DNA of 64,000 nt from Curtobacterium guangdongense (GCF_049341845.1 NZ_JBMPIT010000005.1:62001-126000); one strand, 5' to 3'. Positions 42,263 through 52,856 are shown, numbered from the stretch's first letter. Notes: generated from the letters alone by a model not told the origin. Made by a program: numbers and translations.

Positions 42263-43129
42263 TCAGTACTCGTTCGTCACGAGCCCCTGGACGCCGCCAC
42301 CCGAGAGGTTGACCGTGAGCGTCCCGCTGAGCGACGACGCAGAGAGCGACACCGACCCGTGCAGCGCGTCCTCCCGCGGGTAGCACGCGGTCGTGGCCTG
42401 CAGCCGGTCCGCCGTCGCCACCAGGCAGATCGTGGACCGGTCAGAGCCGACGCCGGCCCAGACGTTCCAGGGTGTCGCCGAGTCGTCGCCGCTCAGCGAC
42501 CGGTTCGTGAACACGAGTCGGGTCGTGTGCAGGCTCACCGGCACCTCGAACGACCCCGGCAGCTGGTCCGCGTACGTCTGCGGTGCGTCGAGGAGCTGCT
42601 CGAGGGTCACCGTGCCCGCGGACGGGGTCACCGACGGGGACGCCGGCATGTCCGGACGCGCGGTCCCCACCACGAGTCCGGTCCCGAACGCGACGACGAC
42701 CGCCGCAGCGACACCGCCGGCGATCCACGGTCGCGCCCGCCGTCCGGCGAACACCCGCCGCACACGCCCCCAGACCGAGGAGGGTCGCGTTGCGTCGTCG
42801 TCCGCACCCTCCGGGCGGTCCGGCTCGGCAGTTCCATCCGTCTCGGCCTGGAGGCTCGGCTCACCCTGATCGGTCGGCCTCCGCTCCGGCACGGGGTCGG
42901 GTCTCGGCATCGGGGCCGGTTCCGGCAGAGGAGCCGCGGCAGGAGCGGGGGCGGCCTCCGCTGCCGCAGGTTCGCGGCGGACGGCGCTCGAGCGTCGCTG
43001 CGCCCGTCGATCGAGGTCAGCGAGCGCGATGCGCGCCTTGGCGGCCTCCGCCTCGGTCGACCCGGCACCCCACGCCACGCGTTCCAGGCGCGCTCGGGCG
43101 TCCGTGGTGTCGTCGCCGTCGTCGGCCAT
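42263..43129 (-). CDS. Single-pass membrane protein of unknown function
   Basis: 288 residues from ATG 43129 (GGGAGC upstream). The cytoplasmic part has a helical charged start (DARARLERVAWGAGSTEAEA) and a long Ala/Pro/Glu-rich linker (about 50-95). One transmembrane helix (about 136-156) follows basic RRVFAGRRARPW. The exported domain (about 165-288) has a Cys pair (ICLVATADRLQATTAC) that could form a disulfide. No named domain was recognised. The layout resembles actinobacterial envelope sensors or anti-sigma-like proteins, but no motif confirms this. Confidence 0.7.
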   Translation of the reverse strand: MADDGDDTTDARARLERVAWGAGSTEAEAAKARIALADLDRRAQRRSSAVRREPAAAEAAPAPAAAPLPEPAPMPRPDPVPERRPTDQGEPSLQAETDGTAEPDRPEGADDDATRPSSVWGRVRRVFAGRRARPWIAGGVAAAVVVAFGTGLVVGTARPDMPASPSVTPSAGTVTLEQLLDAPQTYADQLPGSFEVPVSLHTTRLVFTNRSLSGDDSATPWNVWAGVGSDRSTICLVATADRLQATTACYPREDALHGSVSLSASSLSGTLTVNLSGGGVQGLVTNEY

Positions 43130-43222
43130 GCGTGCTCCCGGAGTCCGGCCGCTGCTCTCCCGCTCATCGTTGCACTCCCGGGCCCGCCGCGCCCGCCCAG
43201 TTCGGGGGAGTAGTCCTGGCGC

Positions 43223-43417
43223 ATGACCTCATCGCGTGAACCCGACCCCGAGATCGTCGAACCCGTCAGCCGCGACACGCAGTCCGGCGAGGCCGACTAC
43301 GTCGCGACGAACCCCGGCGGCAGCGGCACCGAGCGCCACAACCCGCTCCCGGAAGAAGAGCAGGGCCGCGGCACCGAGTACGACCCCGTCGACCAGGGTC
43401 CCCAGCACGAGGGCTGA
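43223..43417 (+). CDS. Small acidic protein
   Basis: 64 residues from ATG 43223, about 6 nt after a TAGTCC hexamer, so possibly leaderless. Highly polar and rich in Asp, Glu, Pro and Gly, with no hydrophobic core; probably disordered. It lies alone between a divergent membrane-protein gene and a convergent yidC-like gene. No function can be assigned. Confidence 0.5.
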   Translation: MTSSREPDPEIVEPVSRDTQSGEADYVATNPGGSGTERHNPLPEEEQGRGTEYDPVDQGPQHEG

Positions 43418-43449
43418 TCCCGGGCCCCGCCGCCCCGGGCCCCGATCCG

Positions 43450-44187
43450 CTACGCCAGGACCCGGCGAAGCACCGCGCGCTCGCCGAGCGTCCACCCTGC
43501 ACTCGTCACGACGTAGAGCGCGGCGGCGAGCGGTGCGATCGCCGCGAAGACCACCGTGACGAAGGGTGCAACCCGTCCGATCGCTGTGGTCGCCGCGGTG
43601 CCGGGGCCGTCCTCGGACGAGACGGCAGCAGGGTTCCACCGCAGGTTCGCCCGACGGGTGAGCTCCACCACCGCCGCGAGGACGGCGAGGAGCAACAGGA
43701 ACACCCAGGCGTGCGCCCACAGCGGGGACGAGATGACCACGAACAGCGAGTGCCCGAGCGGGACCCCGGCGAGCGTCGCCTCGAGCAGGGTGTTCGTCGC
43801 GCCGGCGATGCTCGCGTGCGTGAACAGCGCGTAGACCATCGACAGGACCGGAGCCTGCGCGAGCACCGGCAGGCACCCCGCCAACGGCGAGACCTTCTCA
43901 GACGTGTAGAGCTCCAGCATCGCGCGCTGGAGCCGCTCGGCGTCCTTCCCGTGGCGCTTGCGCAGCGCGGCGATCTGCGGGGCGAGCCGACGACGGTCGC
44001 GCTCGGCTCTGACCTGCAAGACGGACAGTGGGACGAGCACCGCGCGGACGGCCAGCGTGAGGAGCACGACGGCCAGTGCGGCGGCGAGCGGTCCGGCGAC
44101 GGGAGCGAGCTCTGCGGAGAGCGAGGCAAGCAGGTCGGCACCGAGGTGCAGCAGTGGGCCGACGACGGGCAGGGTGGAGAGATCCAT
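43450..44187 (-). CDS. YidC/Oxa1-family membrane protein insertase
   Basis: 245 residues from ATG 44187. Helix 1 (about 32-55) is followed by a cytoplasmic charged hairpin, RAERDRRRLAPQIAALRKRH, and then SEKVSPLAGCLPVLAQAPVL with the conserved Pro-rich segment of the insertase groove. Three more helices follow. It lacks the large periplasmic domain of Gram-negative YidC and is shorter than the main actinobacterial YidC encoded near oriC, so it is probably a second paralogue. Some members assist specific small membrane proteins. The small membrane-protein gene upstream is a likely partner. Confidence 0.88.
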   Translation of the reverse strand: MDLSTLPVVGPLLHLGADLLASLSAELAPVAGPLAAALAVVLLTLAVRAVLVPLSVLQVRAERDRRRLAPQIAALRKRHGKDAERLQRAMLELYTSEKVSPLAGCLPVLAQAPVLSMVYALFTHASIAGATNTLLEATLAGVPLGHSLFVVISSPLWAHAWVFLLLLAVLAAVVELTRRANLRWNPAAVSSEDGPGTAATTAIGRVAPFVTVVFAAIAPLAAALYVVTSAGWTLGERAVLRRVLA

Positions 44188-44249
44188 GACGATTCCGATC
44201 GAGTGAGGTGACGTGAGGTCGGCGGACGACCCGGCACCGTCGATCGGTG

Positions 44250-44534
44250 TCAGGTCGCGGCGACGACCCCCGGTGCCCTCGGGCGTGCGTGTCCGTCGGC
44301 GTCGGGGTGGCTCCACCCGATGCGTGTGACGACGTCCTCGTGTCGACGCTGCGCGAGCGGGCCGGCACCGAGCGGGACACCGAGCACGAGCGCGAGTACC
44401 TGCGCGACGAGCACGGCCGCCGCGACGGCTGCGATCCCCAGGGCGGCCAGCGCGAGCATCGACGGCGTGCCGGACGCGGGGTCGACGAGGAGCAGCGCGG
44501 CGACTGCGCGCAGGAGCACCTCGATCACGGCCAT
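44250..44534 (-). CDS. DUF6412-like small membrane protein
   Basis: 94 residues from ATG 44534. Two hydrophobic helices (about 4-20 and 28-55) are followed by a polar tail containing RHEDVVTRIGWSHPDADG. I recall DUF6412 proteins next to YidC-like genes in actinobacteria, and the RIGWSHPDADG tail fits that family. The gene precedes the yidC-like gene on the same strand by 62 bp, suggesting co-transcription. The function is unknown. Confidence 0.72.
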   Translation of the reverse strand: MAVIEVLLRAVAALLLVDPASGTPSMLALAALGIAAVAAAVLVAQVLALVLGVPLGAGPLAQRRHEDVVTRIGWSHPDADGHARPRAPGVVAAT

Positions 44535-44599
44535 GGTCCGTTCAGCGTAACCCCGCGTGCCGCCGACGGCATGCGTCCCGGACGGGGGAGGATCACGGC

Positions 44600-45085
44600 A
44601 TGAGCGTTGGATCCCCGAGCACCCCTGCGACGCTCGCGCTGGAGCGGGCAGGCGTCCCGTTCACCCCGCACGTGTACGAGCACCACGAGACCGCGACGAA
44701 CTTCGGCGAGGAAGCGGCAGCCGCGCTCGGCCTCCGCGAGGAACAGGTCTTCAAGACGCTGATCGTCTCCGTCGACGGTGTCCTGGCGGTCGCGATCGTC
44801 CCGGTCGCGAACCGCCTCGACCTCAAGGCCATCGCCGCAGCGGTCGGGGGCAAGAAGGCCACACTCGCCGACCCCGCCCTCGCCGAGAAGCGCACCGGTT
44901 ACGTGGTCGGCGGGATCAGCCCGGTCGGCCAGCGCTCCCGGATCCGCACCGTGCTCGACGAATCGGCATCCGAGTACCCGACGATCTTCGTGTCCGGCGG
45001 CCGTCGGGGCTTCGACATCGAGATCGCCCCGAGCGACCTGCTCGCGATCACCGAGGCCACCACCGCGGCGATCGCCCGGACCTGA
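44600..45085 (+). CDS. ybaK: YbaK/EbsC-type aminoacyl-tRNA deacylase
   Basis: 161 residues from ATG 44600 (GGGGGAGGATC upstream). YbaK hydrolyses mis-charged Cys-tRNA(Pro). Family features are the N-terminal TLALERAGVPFTPHVYEHHE, the substrate-site Lys in EQVFKTLIV, and GYVVGGISPVGQRSR with VFVSGGRRGFDIEIAP. No inserted or missing segments are visible; length is typical. The 3' end lies in a 12-bp tandem repeat that includes the stop codon. Confidence 0.92.
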   Translation: MSVGSPSTPATLALERAGVPFTPHVYEHHETATNFGEEAAAALGLREEQVFKTLIVSVDGVLAVAIVPVANRLDLKAIAAAVGGKKATLADPALAEKRTGYVVGGISPVGQRSRIRTVLDESASEYPTIFVSGGRRGFDIEIAPSDLLAITEATTAAIART

Positions 45086-45109
45086 GCCCGGACGCGAACC
45101 CGGACCTGA
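45074..45109. repeat. 12-bp tandem repeat across ybaK stop codon
   Basis: GCCCGGACCTGA (45074-45085), GCCCGGACGCGA (45086-45097) and ACCCGGACCTGA (45098-45109) follow each other. The first copy holds the real stop. Confidence 0.75.
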
Positions 45110-45167
45110 GTCGAGTCGCCGCAAGTTTCTCGCACGACCGGGAATGACCCGGCCCCTCCTGCGTTGC

Positions 45168-45188
45168 ATTGAGTCAAAGGCACTCAAG
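45168..45188 (+). promoter_or_regulatory. HAIR operator (HspR site)
   Basis: ATTGAGT-(7 nt)-ACTCAAG matches the HspR-associated inverted repeat CTTGAGT-N7-ACTCAAG at all but one base. It ends 16 nt before the TTG start of the Clp ATPase gene, with AGGAGG between. HspR, stabilised by DnaK, would repress the gene until heat or misfolded protein titrates DnaK away. Confidence 0.85.
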
Positions 45189-45204
45189 TTCCCAGGAGGT
45201 CCCG

Positions 45205-47793
45205 TTGCCAGAGACGTTCGGCCCGACCGGCGGCAGTGACTCGTTCGACGAGTTCCTCGCCCGCCTGCTCGCGGCGCAGACCGACGGTGACACCCAGCGC
45301 TACCGTTCGCTGGGGCGCCCCGTCGACATCACGCGACTACTCAGCCGTCGCACCCACGAGCTGCTCCAGCACACCGCCGAGTTCGCGGTGGCGCAGGGGC
45401 AGCGCGAGATCGACGCACTGCACATCCTGCACGTGCTCGTCCGCACCCAGCCCTTCGACGCCGTGATCCGCTCCGGTGGCGTCGACCCCGAGCGCCTGGC
45501 CGAGGAGATCGAACAGCGGCTCCCCGCCCCGTCCGACGTCCGCGTCGACGGCCGCCCGGCGCTGACCCCGTCCGCGCAGCGCATCCTCGTCGAGGCGACG
45601 CAGGCCGCGCGCGGGTTCGGCAGCACCTACACCGACCCCGAGCACGTCTTCTTCGCGCTCGTGATGGACCAGGAGACCGTCACCGGCCAGCTCCTCGCGA
45701 GCGCCGGCGTGACCCCTCAGGTCATGCAGTCCTACGCACAACAGGCCGCAGAGGCGGCTCGAGAGGGGCGTCCCATGCCGGGAACGACCGAGGCGGACCA
45801 GCAGGAGCAGTCGGACACCCCGACCCTCGACCAGTTCGGCACCGACCTGACCGAGCGCGCTCGTGACGGACGCATCGACCCCGTGATCGGTCGTGCGGAG
45901 GAGATCGAGCAGACCGTCGAGATCCTGCTCCGTCGCACCAAGAACAACCCCGTGCTGATCGGCGAGCCCGGCGTCGGCAAGACCGCCATCGTCGAGGGAC
46001 TCGCACAGCGCATCGCCGACGGCGACGTGCCGGCGCTGCTCCACGGCAAGCGTGTCGTGGCACTCGACCTCGCGGGCATGCTCTCCGGCACCCGCTACCG
46101 CGGCGACTTCGAGGAGCGCCTCACGAAGGCGATGGACGAGATCGCGGCGCACGCCGACGAGCTCATCGTCTTCGTCGACGAGCTCCACACCGTCGTCGGC
46201 GCCGGTGGTGGCGGCGAGGGCGGCTCGATGGACGCCGGCAACATCCTCAAGCCCCGGCTCGCCCGCGGCGACCTGCACATGGTCGGCGCGACGACGTTGA
46301 ACGAGTACCGGCGGATCGAGAAGGACGCCGCACTCGAGCGTCGCTTCCAGCCCGTCACGGTGGGGGAGCCGAGCGTCGAGGACGCCGTCGCGATCCTGAC
46401 CGGCCTCGCCCCGCGCTACGCCGAGCACCACGGTGTCACGTACACCGACGACGCCCTCCGCGCCGCGGTCGAGCTGTCGCACCGCTACGTCACCGACCGG
46501 CACCTCCCCGACAAGGCCATCGACCTCATCGACCAGGCCGGCGCACGCCGTCGACTCGCCCGTTCCGGCGACGTCGACGTCGAGGCCCTCCGCGACCAGC
46601 TCGCCGAGCTGCTGGCGGACAAGGACCGCGCGGTGGCCGAGGAGCTGTACGAGGAGGCGTCGCGCCTGCGCGACCAGACGGTCGAACTGGAGGCCCGGAT
46701 CACCGCCGCCTCGTCGGCGGACGTCAGCCGTGCCTCCCGTCAGGAATCGGTGACCAGCGAGATCACGGAAGCCGACATCGCTGCGGTGGTGAGCCGCGCA
46801 ACCGGGATCCCGGCCACCCGGCTGACGCAGGGTGACCGGACGCGGCTCGCCGCGCTCGAGTCCGAGCTGCACGAACGCGTCGTCGGCCAGGACGACGCCG
46901 TCCGCGCGATCGCCACGGCGGTCCGCCGCAACCGGACCGGCATGGGCGACCCGCGCCGACCGGTGGGCAGCTTCCTGTTCCTCGGGCCGACCGGTGTCGG
47001 CAAGACCGAGCTGGCGAAGTCGCTCGCGGCGTCGCTGTTCGGCGACGAGTCGGCGATGCTCCGCTTCGACATGAGCGAGTTCGGCGAGCGGCACACCGTC
47101 TCCCGACTGGTCGGCGCCCCTCCCGGGTACGTCGGCTACGACGAGGCCGGGCAGCTCACCGAGCGCGTCCGTCGGAACCCGTACTCGGTCGTCCTGCTCG
47201 ACGAGGTCGAGAAGGCGCACCCGGACGTGTTCAACCTGCTCCTGCAGGTGCTCGACGACGGCCGGCTGACCGACGGGCAGGGTCGAACCGTGGACTTCCG
47301 GAACACGGTGGTCATCATGACGTCGAACATCGGGTCCGAGTTCCTCGCGTCGCGCTCCGGTGCGCTCGGGTTCTCGGCGTCGGCGGACGGCGGCTACTCG
47401 GACGAGGACCTCCGCAACCGGGTGATGGGCAAGCTCCGCGAGGCCATGCGTCCCGAGTTCATCAACCGCATCGACGACATCGTGCTGTTCCGCAAGCTCG
47501 ACCGTGCGCAGCTGCACGCGATCGTCTCCCTGCTCGTCTCGGAGACCGCGATGCGACTCATCGCGCAGGACATGGTCCTGTCGGTGTCCGACGAGGCGGT
47601 CGACTGGCTCGCCGAGAACGGGTACGAGCCGGAGTACGGCGCCCGCCCGCTCCGCCGGCTGATCCAGCGCGAGGTCGACGACCGCATCGCGACTCTCGTG
47701 GTCGACGGGGCCGTGCAGGCAGGTGACACGGTCCGTGTGACCGTCGGCGAGGACGGCCTGGCCGTCACGGCGCAGGCGGCGGTCGGCGTCTAG
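45205..47793 (+). CDS. ClpC-like AAA+ unfoldase (Clp protease ATP-binding subunit)
   Basis: 862 residues, TTG 45205, chosen because AGGAGG sits 8 nt upstream. Two Clp-N repeats occupy about 20-165. AAA domain 1 has GEPGVGKT and FVDELHTVVGAGG. A short middle part with a UVR-like helix (DKDRAVAEELYEEASRLRDQ) follows, not the long ClpB coiled coil. AAA domain 2 has GPTGVGKT, LLDEVEKAHPDVFNLLLQ and the sensor-2 region PEYGARPLRRLIQ. The short middle domain favours ClpC over ClpB, yet the HAIR site is more typical of clpB. The first helix region differs from standard ClpC, so this may be a stress-specific paralogue. Confidence 0.88.
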   Translation: MPETFGPTGGSDSFDEFLARLLAAQTDGDTQRYRSLGRPVDITRLLSRRTHELLQHTAEFAVAQGQREIDALHILHVLVRTQPFDAVIRSGGVDPERLAEEIEQRLPAPSDVRVDGRPALTPSAQRILVEATQAARGFGSTYTDPEHVFFALVMDQETVTGQLLASAGVTPQVMQSYAQQAAEAAREGRPMPGTTEADQQEQSDTPTLDQFGTDLTERARDGRIDPVIGRAEEIEQTVEILLRRTKNNPVLIGEPGVGKTAIVEGLAQRIADGDVPALLHGKRVVALDLAGMLSGTRYRGDFEERLTKAMDEIAAHADELIVFVDELHTVVGAGGGGEGGSMDAGNILKPRLARGDLHMVGATTLNEYRRIEKDAALERRFQPVTVGEPSVEDAVAILTGLAPRYAEHHGVTYTDDALRAAVELSHRYVTDRHLPDKAIDLIDQAGARRRLARSGDVDVEALRDQLAELLADKDRAVAEELYEEASRLRDQTVELEARITAASSADVSRASRQESVTSEITEADIAAVVSRATGIPATRLTQGDRTRLAALESELHERVVGQDDAVRAIATAVRRNRTGMGDPRRPVGSFLFLGPTGVGKTELAKSLAASLFGDESAMLRFDMSEFGERHTVSRLVGAPPGYVGYDEAGQLTERVRRNPYSVVLLDEVEKAHPDVFNLLLQVLDDGRLTDGQGRTVDFRNTVVIMTSNIGSEFLASRSGALGFSASADGGYSDEDLRNRVMGKLREAMRPEFINRIDDIVLFRKLDRAQLHAIVSLLVSETAMRLIAQDMVLSVSDEAVDWLAENGYEPEYGARPLRRLIQREVDDRIATLVVDGAVQAGDTVRVTVGEDGLAVTAQAAVGV

Positions 47794-47804
47794 TCCGGCC
47801 CGGT

Positions 47805-47845
47805 GACGAACGCCCCGGAACCACATCGGTTCCGGGGTGTTCGTC
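47805..47845 (+). terminator. Terminator hairpin after clp
   Basis: GACGAACGCCCCGGAACC (47805-47822) pairs with 47828-47845 over 18 bp with one G-T wobble. The loop is ACATC. Located 12 bp after the stop codon. Confidence 0.8.
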
Positions 47846-47973
47846 GTGTTCGGAAATGCAATTCCTCGTTCTTCCGATTTCCGCTTGCGCTCCTGCCGGG
47901 AATGTGGATAGTGTTCTCACGCAGCGAACGATCCGCTCGCTGCAACCAGACCTCGTGCCGAAAGGGGGCCGAC

Positions 47974-48057
47974 ATGTTCACCAACACCATCACCACGCAG
48001 ACGCCGTTCCGTGCAGTCCGTGGGATCACCGGCGCCCCGTTCGCCGGGTCCCGCTGA
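47974..48057 (+). CDS. Possible 27-residue peptide
   Basis: ATG 47974 is preceded by AAAGGGGG and, further up, TTGCGC and TAGTGT elements that could be a promoter in a locally less GC-rich stretch. The product reads MFTNTITTQTPFRAVRGITG and then APFAGSR. Too short for homology reasoning. It could be a leader peptide, a small regulator, or chance. Confidence 0.35.
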   Translation: MFTNTITTQTPFRAVRGITGAPFAGSR

Positions 48058-48395
48058 CGCGGAACGTCCTCCACTCACCTCATCTCCGCAGCCGTTCGGT
48101 GCGTGCGCTGAGCACCGCTCGCGCAGGGATCGTCCGGAGCTGACCGGCCGCCGTCGGTGCTCGCCGGACCGCTGCATCGCGGTCGCGGTCGGGCGCACGG
48201 CGACGACCGGGAATGCCGTCGGAAATGTCGGTGGTGGCTGCGACGATTTCCGTGTCACGACGTTCTCCTGACCGATTCCGGGTCATTCGGTGCAAATGCA
48301 TCGACCCCGGGTCCGGTCCATTCCCCACGCCCGGCATGGGGTGATTCGCCATGCCCGCTTCTTGTTCAACATTTCTTCATCGAACGGTGACCACG
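48058..48395. other. 338-bp stretch without a supportable gene
   Basis: Small frames exist on both strands (for example 48080-48352 minus), but none has a convincing start, ribosome site or protein-like composition. The segment is less GC-rich in places than its surroundings (around 48200-48400). No tRNA or clear hairpin was found. Confidence 0.5.
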
Positions 48396-48629
48396 ATGTC
48401 AACGAAGTCCGTCCTCCGTCCCCCCGAAGCGCTCGACGCGCCCCGCACGGTCTCGCTGACCGATCGGGTCGCGCTGCGCATCGGGATGGCACTCATCATC
48501 TGGAGCCGCCGCACCCGTCGCGTCCGGCCCTCGATCGACCCCGCACTGCGTGTGCAGCTCGAGCGCGAACGGGCCGAGCGCGAAGCCGAGTGGCTGATGC
48601 TCGGTGTCGGCATGCGCATGTGGCGCTGA
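48396..48629 (+). CDS. Small basic amphipathic protein
   Basis: 77 residues from ATG 48396 (MSTKSVLRPPEALDA). One hydrophobic stretch (RVALRIGMALIIW, about 25-37) is followed by a strongly basic run RRTRRVR and a helical charged segment (LRVQLERERAEREAEWLMLG). This looks like a small membrane-associated protein. No family recognised. A hairpin and 25-bp repeats follow its stop. Confidence 0.6.
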   Translation: MSTKSVLRPPEALDAPRTVSLTDRVALRIGMALIIWSRRTRRVRPSIDPALRVQLERERAEREAEWLMLGVGMRMWR

Positions 48630-48632
48630 CGA

Positions 48633-48665
48633 CGAACGCCCGGCACCGTGCCTGCCGGGCGTTCG
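48633..48665 (+). terminator. Hairpin after the small basic gene
   Basis: CGAACGCCCGGCA (48633-48645) pairs perfectly with TGCCGGGCGTTCG (48653-48665), with loop CCGTGCC. Four bases after the stop codon. Confidence 0.7.
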
Positions 48666-48721
48666 CCGCCGGCCGCGTGCCGGGCGTTCGTCGTCGGCTG
48701 CGTGCCGGGCGTTCGTCGTCG
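48654..48721. repeat. 25-bp tandem repeat before apt
   Basis: Copies start at 48654, 48679 and 48704, each beginning GCCGGGCGTTCG. The first two are 25 bp; the third is cut at about 18 bp. The right arm of the preceding hairpin is the first part of copy 1, so copying that arm may have produced the repeat. The array ends just before the apt promoter hexamer. Confidence 0.85.
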
Positions 48722-48739
48722 AACCCGTACCGTTGTCGG

Positions 48740-49282
48740 GTGACCGAAACCGCTGCTGCCCTCGTCGAACGACTCACCGCCATCGTCCCGGACTTCCCGA
48801 AGCCGGGGACCCTGTTCCGTGACGTGACGCCGGTGTTCTCCGACGCCGTGGCGTTCGGCCGGGTCTGCGAAGCCCTCGCGGCCCCGTTCGCGATCGGCGC
48901 CGGGTTCGATGCCGTCGCCGGCATCGAAGCACGCGGGTTCGCCCTCGCCGGCGGGATCGCCGCGCAGCACCAGGTCGGCGTGCTGACGGTCCGCAAGGCG
49001 GGCAAGCTCCCCGGCGAGGTCCTCAGTGAGCAGTACGCGCTCGAGTACGGCGAGGCCGAGCTCGAACTCCGTCCCGGTCAGCTCCCGGCCGGCACGCGCG
49101 TGCTCGTCGTGGACGACGTCCTCGCGACCGGTGGGACCGCCGACGCCACGATCACGCTGTTGGAACGCGCCGGCTACCAGGCCATCGGGTTCGCGGCGTT
49201 GCTCGAACTCGACGGGCTCGCGGGCCGCGAGCGCATCGAACCGCGCCTGCCCGTGACGACGCTCGGGATGGTCCCGGCGTGA
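48740..49282 (+). CDS. apt: Adenine phosphoribosyltransferase
   Basis: 180 residues, GTG 48740. TACCGT at 48728-48733 and a 6-nt gap indicate a leaderless mRNA; the frame is open further upstream but would read through the repeat array. PDFPKPGTLFRDVTPVF, AGIEARGFALAGGIA and the PRPP-binding VLVVDDVLATGGTADATI are diagnostic. It salvages adenine to AMP. In mycobacteria apt lies between secF and rel, while here it precedes thrS and a rhodanese gene takes that place. Confidence 0.95.
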   Translation: MTETAAALVERLTAIVPDFPKPGTLFRDVTPVFSDAVAFGRVCEALAAPFAIGAGFDAVAGIEARGFALAGGIAAQHQVGVLTVRKAGKLPGEVLSEQYALEYGEAELELRPGQLPAGTRVLVVDDVLATGGTADATITLLERAGYQAIGFAALLELDGLAGRERIEPRLPVTTLGMVPA

Positions 49283-49337
49283 CCGCCCTCGCGCACTAGT
49301 CTTGATCCACCCCATCCAACCGAGGAGTCCCATCATC

Positions 49338-51358
<2,021 letters not shown>

Positions 51359-51359
<1 letters not shown>

Positions 51360-51931
51360 TGTCGGCCGAGCAGGACGAGCCGCTGGTCATCCGGGACGCC
51401 GCCACGCAGGCGGCCGTCCCGGATGCCTTCCAGCGTCTCTGGAACCCGCACCGGATGGCGTACATCGACGCCGGTCGCGAGGGCGAGGGCCGCGGACACA
51501 AGGACGACTGCCCGTTCTGCGAAGCTCCGCGGAAGTCCGACGAGGACGCCCTCATCGTCGCCAGGGGCGAGCACGCCTACGTCCTGCTCAACCTGTACCC
51601 GTACAACAACGGGCACCTGCTCGTCTGCCCGTACCGCCACACGCCCCTCTACGACGAGGCAACGCCCGCGGAACTCCGGGAGATCGGCGAGCTGACGCAG
51701 ACCGGGATGCGGGTCCTCCGGCAGGTCTCGCACTGCGACGGCTTCAACATCGGCATGAACCAGGGCGAGGTCGCGGGCGCCGGCGTCGCCGGACACCTGC
51801 ACCAGCACATCGTCCCGCGGTGGGAGTCCGATTCGAACTTCTTCCCGATCATCGCCCGCACCAAGTCGATGTCCCAGATGCTCGGGGACACCCGCCGGCT
51901 CGTCGCGGAAGCGTGGCCCGCGCAGCACTAG
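51359..51931 (+). CDS. HIT-family nucleotide hydrolase/transferase
   Basis: 190 residues, ATG 51359 overlapping the thrS stop. The zinc-type Cys pair is in CPFCEAP. YPYNNGHLLVCPYRHTP and the histidine triad GHLHQHIVPRW are diagnostic. The group next to thrS in actinobacteria resembles Ap4A phosphorylase-like HIT proteins. In mycobacteria the phosphatidylinositol-mannoside genes follow this gene; here pdxS does. Confidence 0.93.
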
Positions 51932-51944
51932 ACTGATCGCCATC

Positions 51945-52856
51945 ATGAGCGACAGCACCAGCACCCCCGGAACCTCCATCACCGGCTCCTCGCGCGTCAA
52001 GCGCGGCCTCGCGGAGATGCTCAAGGGCGGCGTCATCATGGACGTCGTCGACGCCGAGCAGGCCCGCATCGCGGAAGAAGCCGGCGCGACCGCGGTCATG
52101 GCCCTCGAGCGCGTCCCCGCCGACATCCGCGCGCAGGGCGGCGTCGCCCGCATGTCCGACCCCTCGATGATCGAGGAGATCATCGCAGCGGTGTCGATCC
52201 CCGTCATGGCGAAGGCCCGCATCGGCCACTTCGTCGAGGCGCAGGTGCTGCAGGAGCTCGGGGTCGACTACATCGACGAGTCCGAGGTGCTCTCGCCCGC
52301 CGACTACGTGAACCACATCGACAAGTGGAAGTTCACCACTCCCTTCGTCTGCGGTGCCACCAACCTCGGCGAGGCGCTCCGCCGCATCACCGAGGGCGCG
52401 GCGATGATCCGCTCCAAGGGCGAAGCCGGCACCGGTGACGTCTCCGAGGCGACCAAGCACATCCGCACCATCTCGAAGGAGATCGCGGCGCTCCGCAATC
52501 TCCGCCCCGACGAGCTCTACGTCGCGGCGAAGGAGCTGCAGGCCCCGATCGACGTTGTGCAGGAAGTCGCCGAGACCGGCAAGCTCCCCGTCGTCCTCTT
52601 CACCGCGGGTGGCGTCGCGACCCCGGCGGACGCCGCGATGATGATGCAGCTCGGCGCCGACGGCGTCTTCGTCGGCTCCGGCATCTTCAAGTCCGGCGAC
52701 CCGGCCGCTCGCGCCGCCGCGATCGTCAAGGCGACAACCTTCCACGACGACCCCAAGGTCATCGCCGAGGTGTCCCGCGGCCTGGGTGAGGCGATGGTCG
52801 GCATCAACGTCGCCGACGTCCCCGCGCCGCACCGCCTCGCCGAGCGTGGCTGGTAG
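51945..52856 (+). CDS. pdxS: Pyridoxal 5'-phosphate synthase subunit PdxS
   Basis: 303 residues, ATG 51945, 10 nt after TAGACT (51929-51934), so the 5' leader is only a few bases. The TIM-barrel enzyme condenses ribose 5-phosphate, glyceraldehyde 3-phosphate and ammonia. Seen are VKRGLAEMLKGGVIMDVV, VMALERVPADIRAQGG, IPVMAKARIGHFVEAQ with catalytic Lys, and DYIDESEVLSPAD. ATPADAAMMMQLGADGVFVG forms the phosphate site. It works with PdxT encoded next. Confidence 0.97.
   Translation: MSDSTSTPGTSITGSSRVKRGLAEMLKGGVIMDVVDAEQARIAEEAGATAVMALERVPADIRAQGGVARMSDPSMIEEIIAAVSIPVMAKARIGHFVEAQVLQELGVDYIDESEVLSPADYVNHIDKWKFTTPFVCGATNLGEALRRITEGAAMIRSKGEAGTGDVSEATKHIRTISKEIAALRNLRPDELYVAAKELQAPIDVVQEVAETGKLPVVLFTAGGVATPADAAMMMQLGADGVFVGSGIFKSGDPAARAAAIVKATTFHDDPKVIAEVSRGLGEAMVGINVADVPAPHRLAERGW

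Noticed and set aside
45337..47826. Minus-strand open frame of 829 codons opposite the Clp ATPase
   Set aside because: Antisense shadow of a strongly conserved gene, without a ribosome site or domain.
48080..48352. Minus-strand frame of 90 codons in the tiny-ORF region
   Set aside because: No ribosome site and an Arg/Thr/Ala-rich composition typical of chance frames. It may still be transcribed, but I cannot support it.
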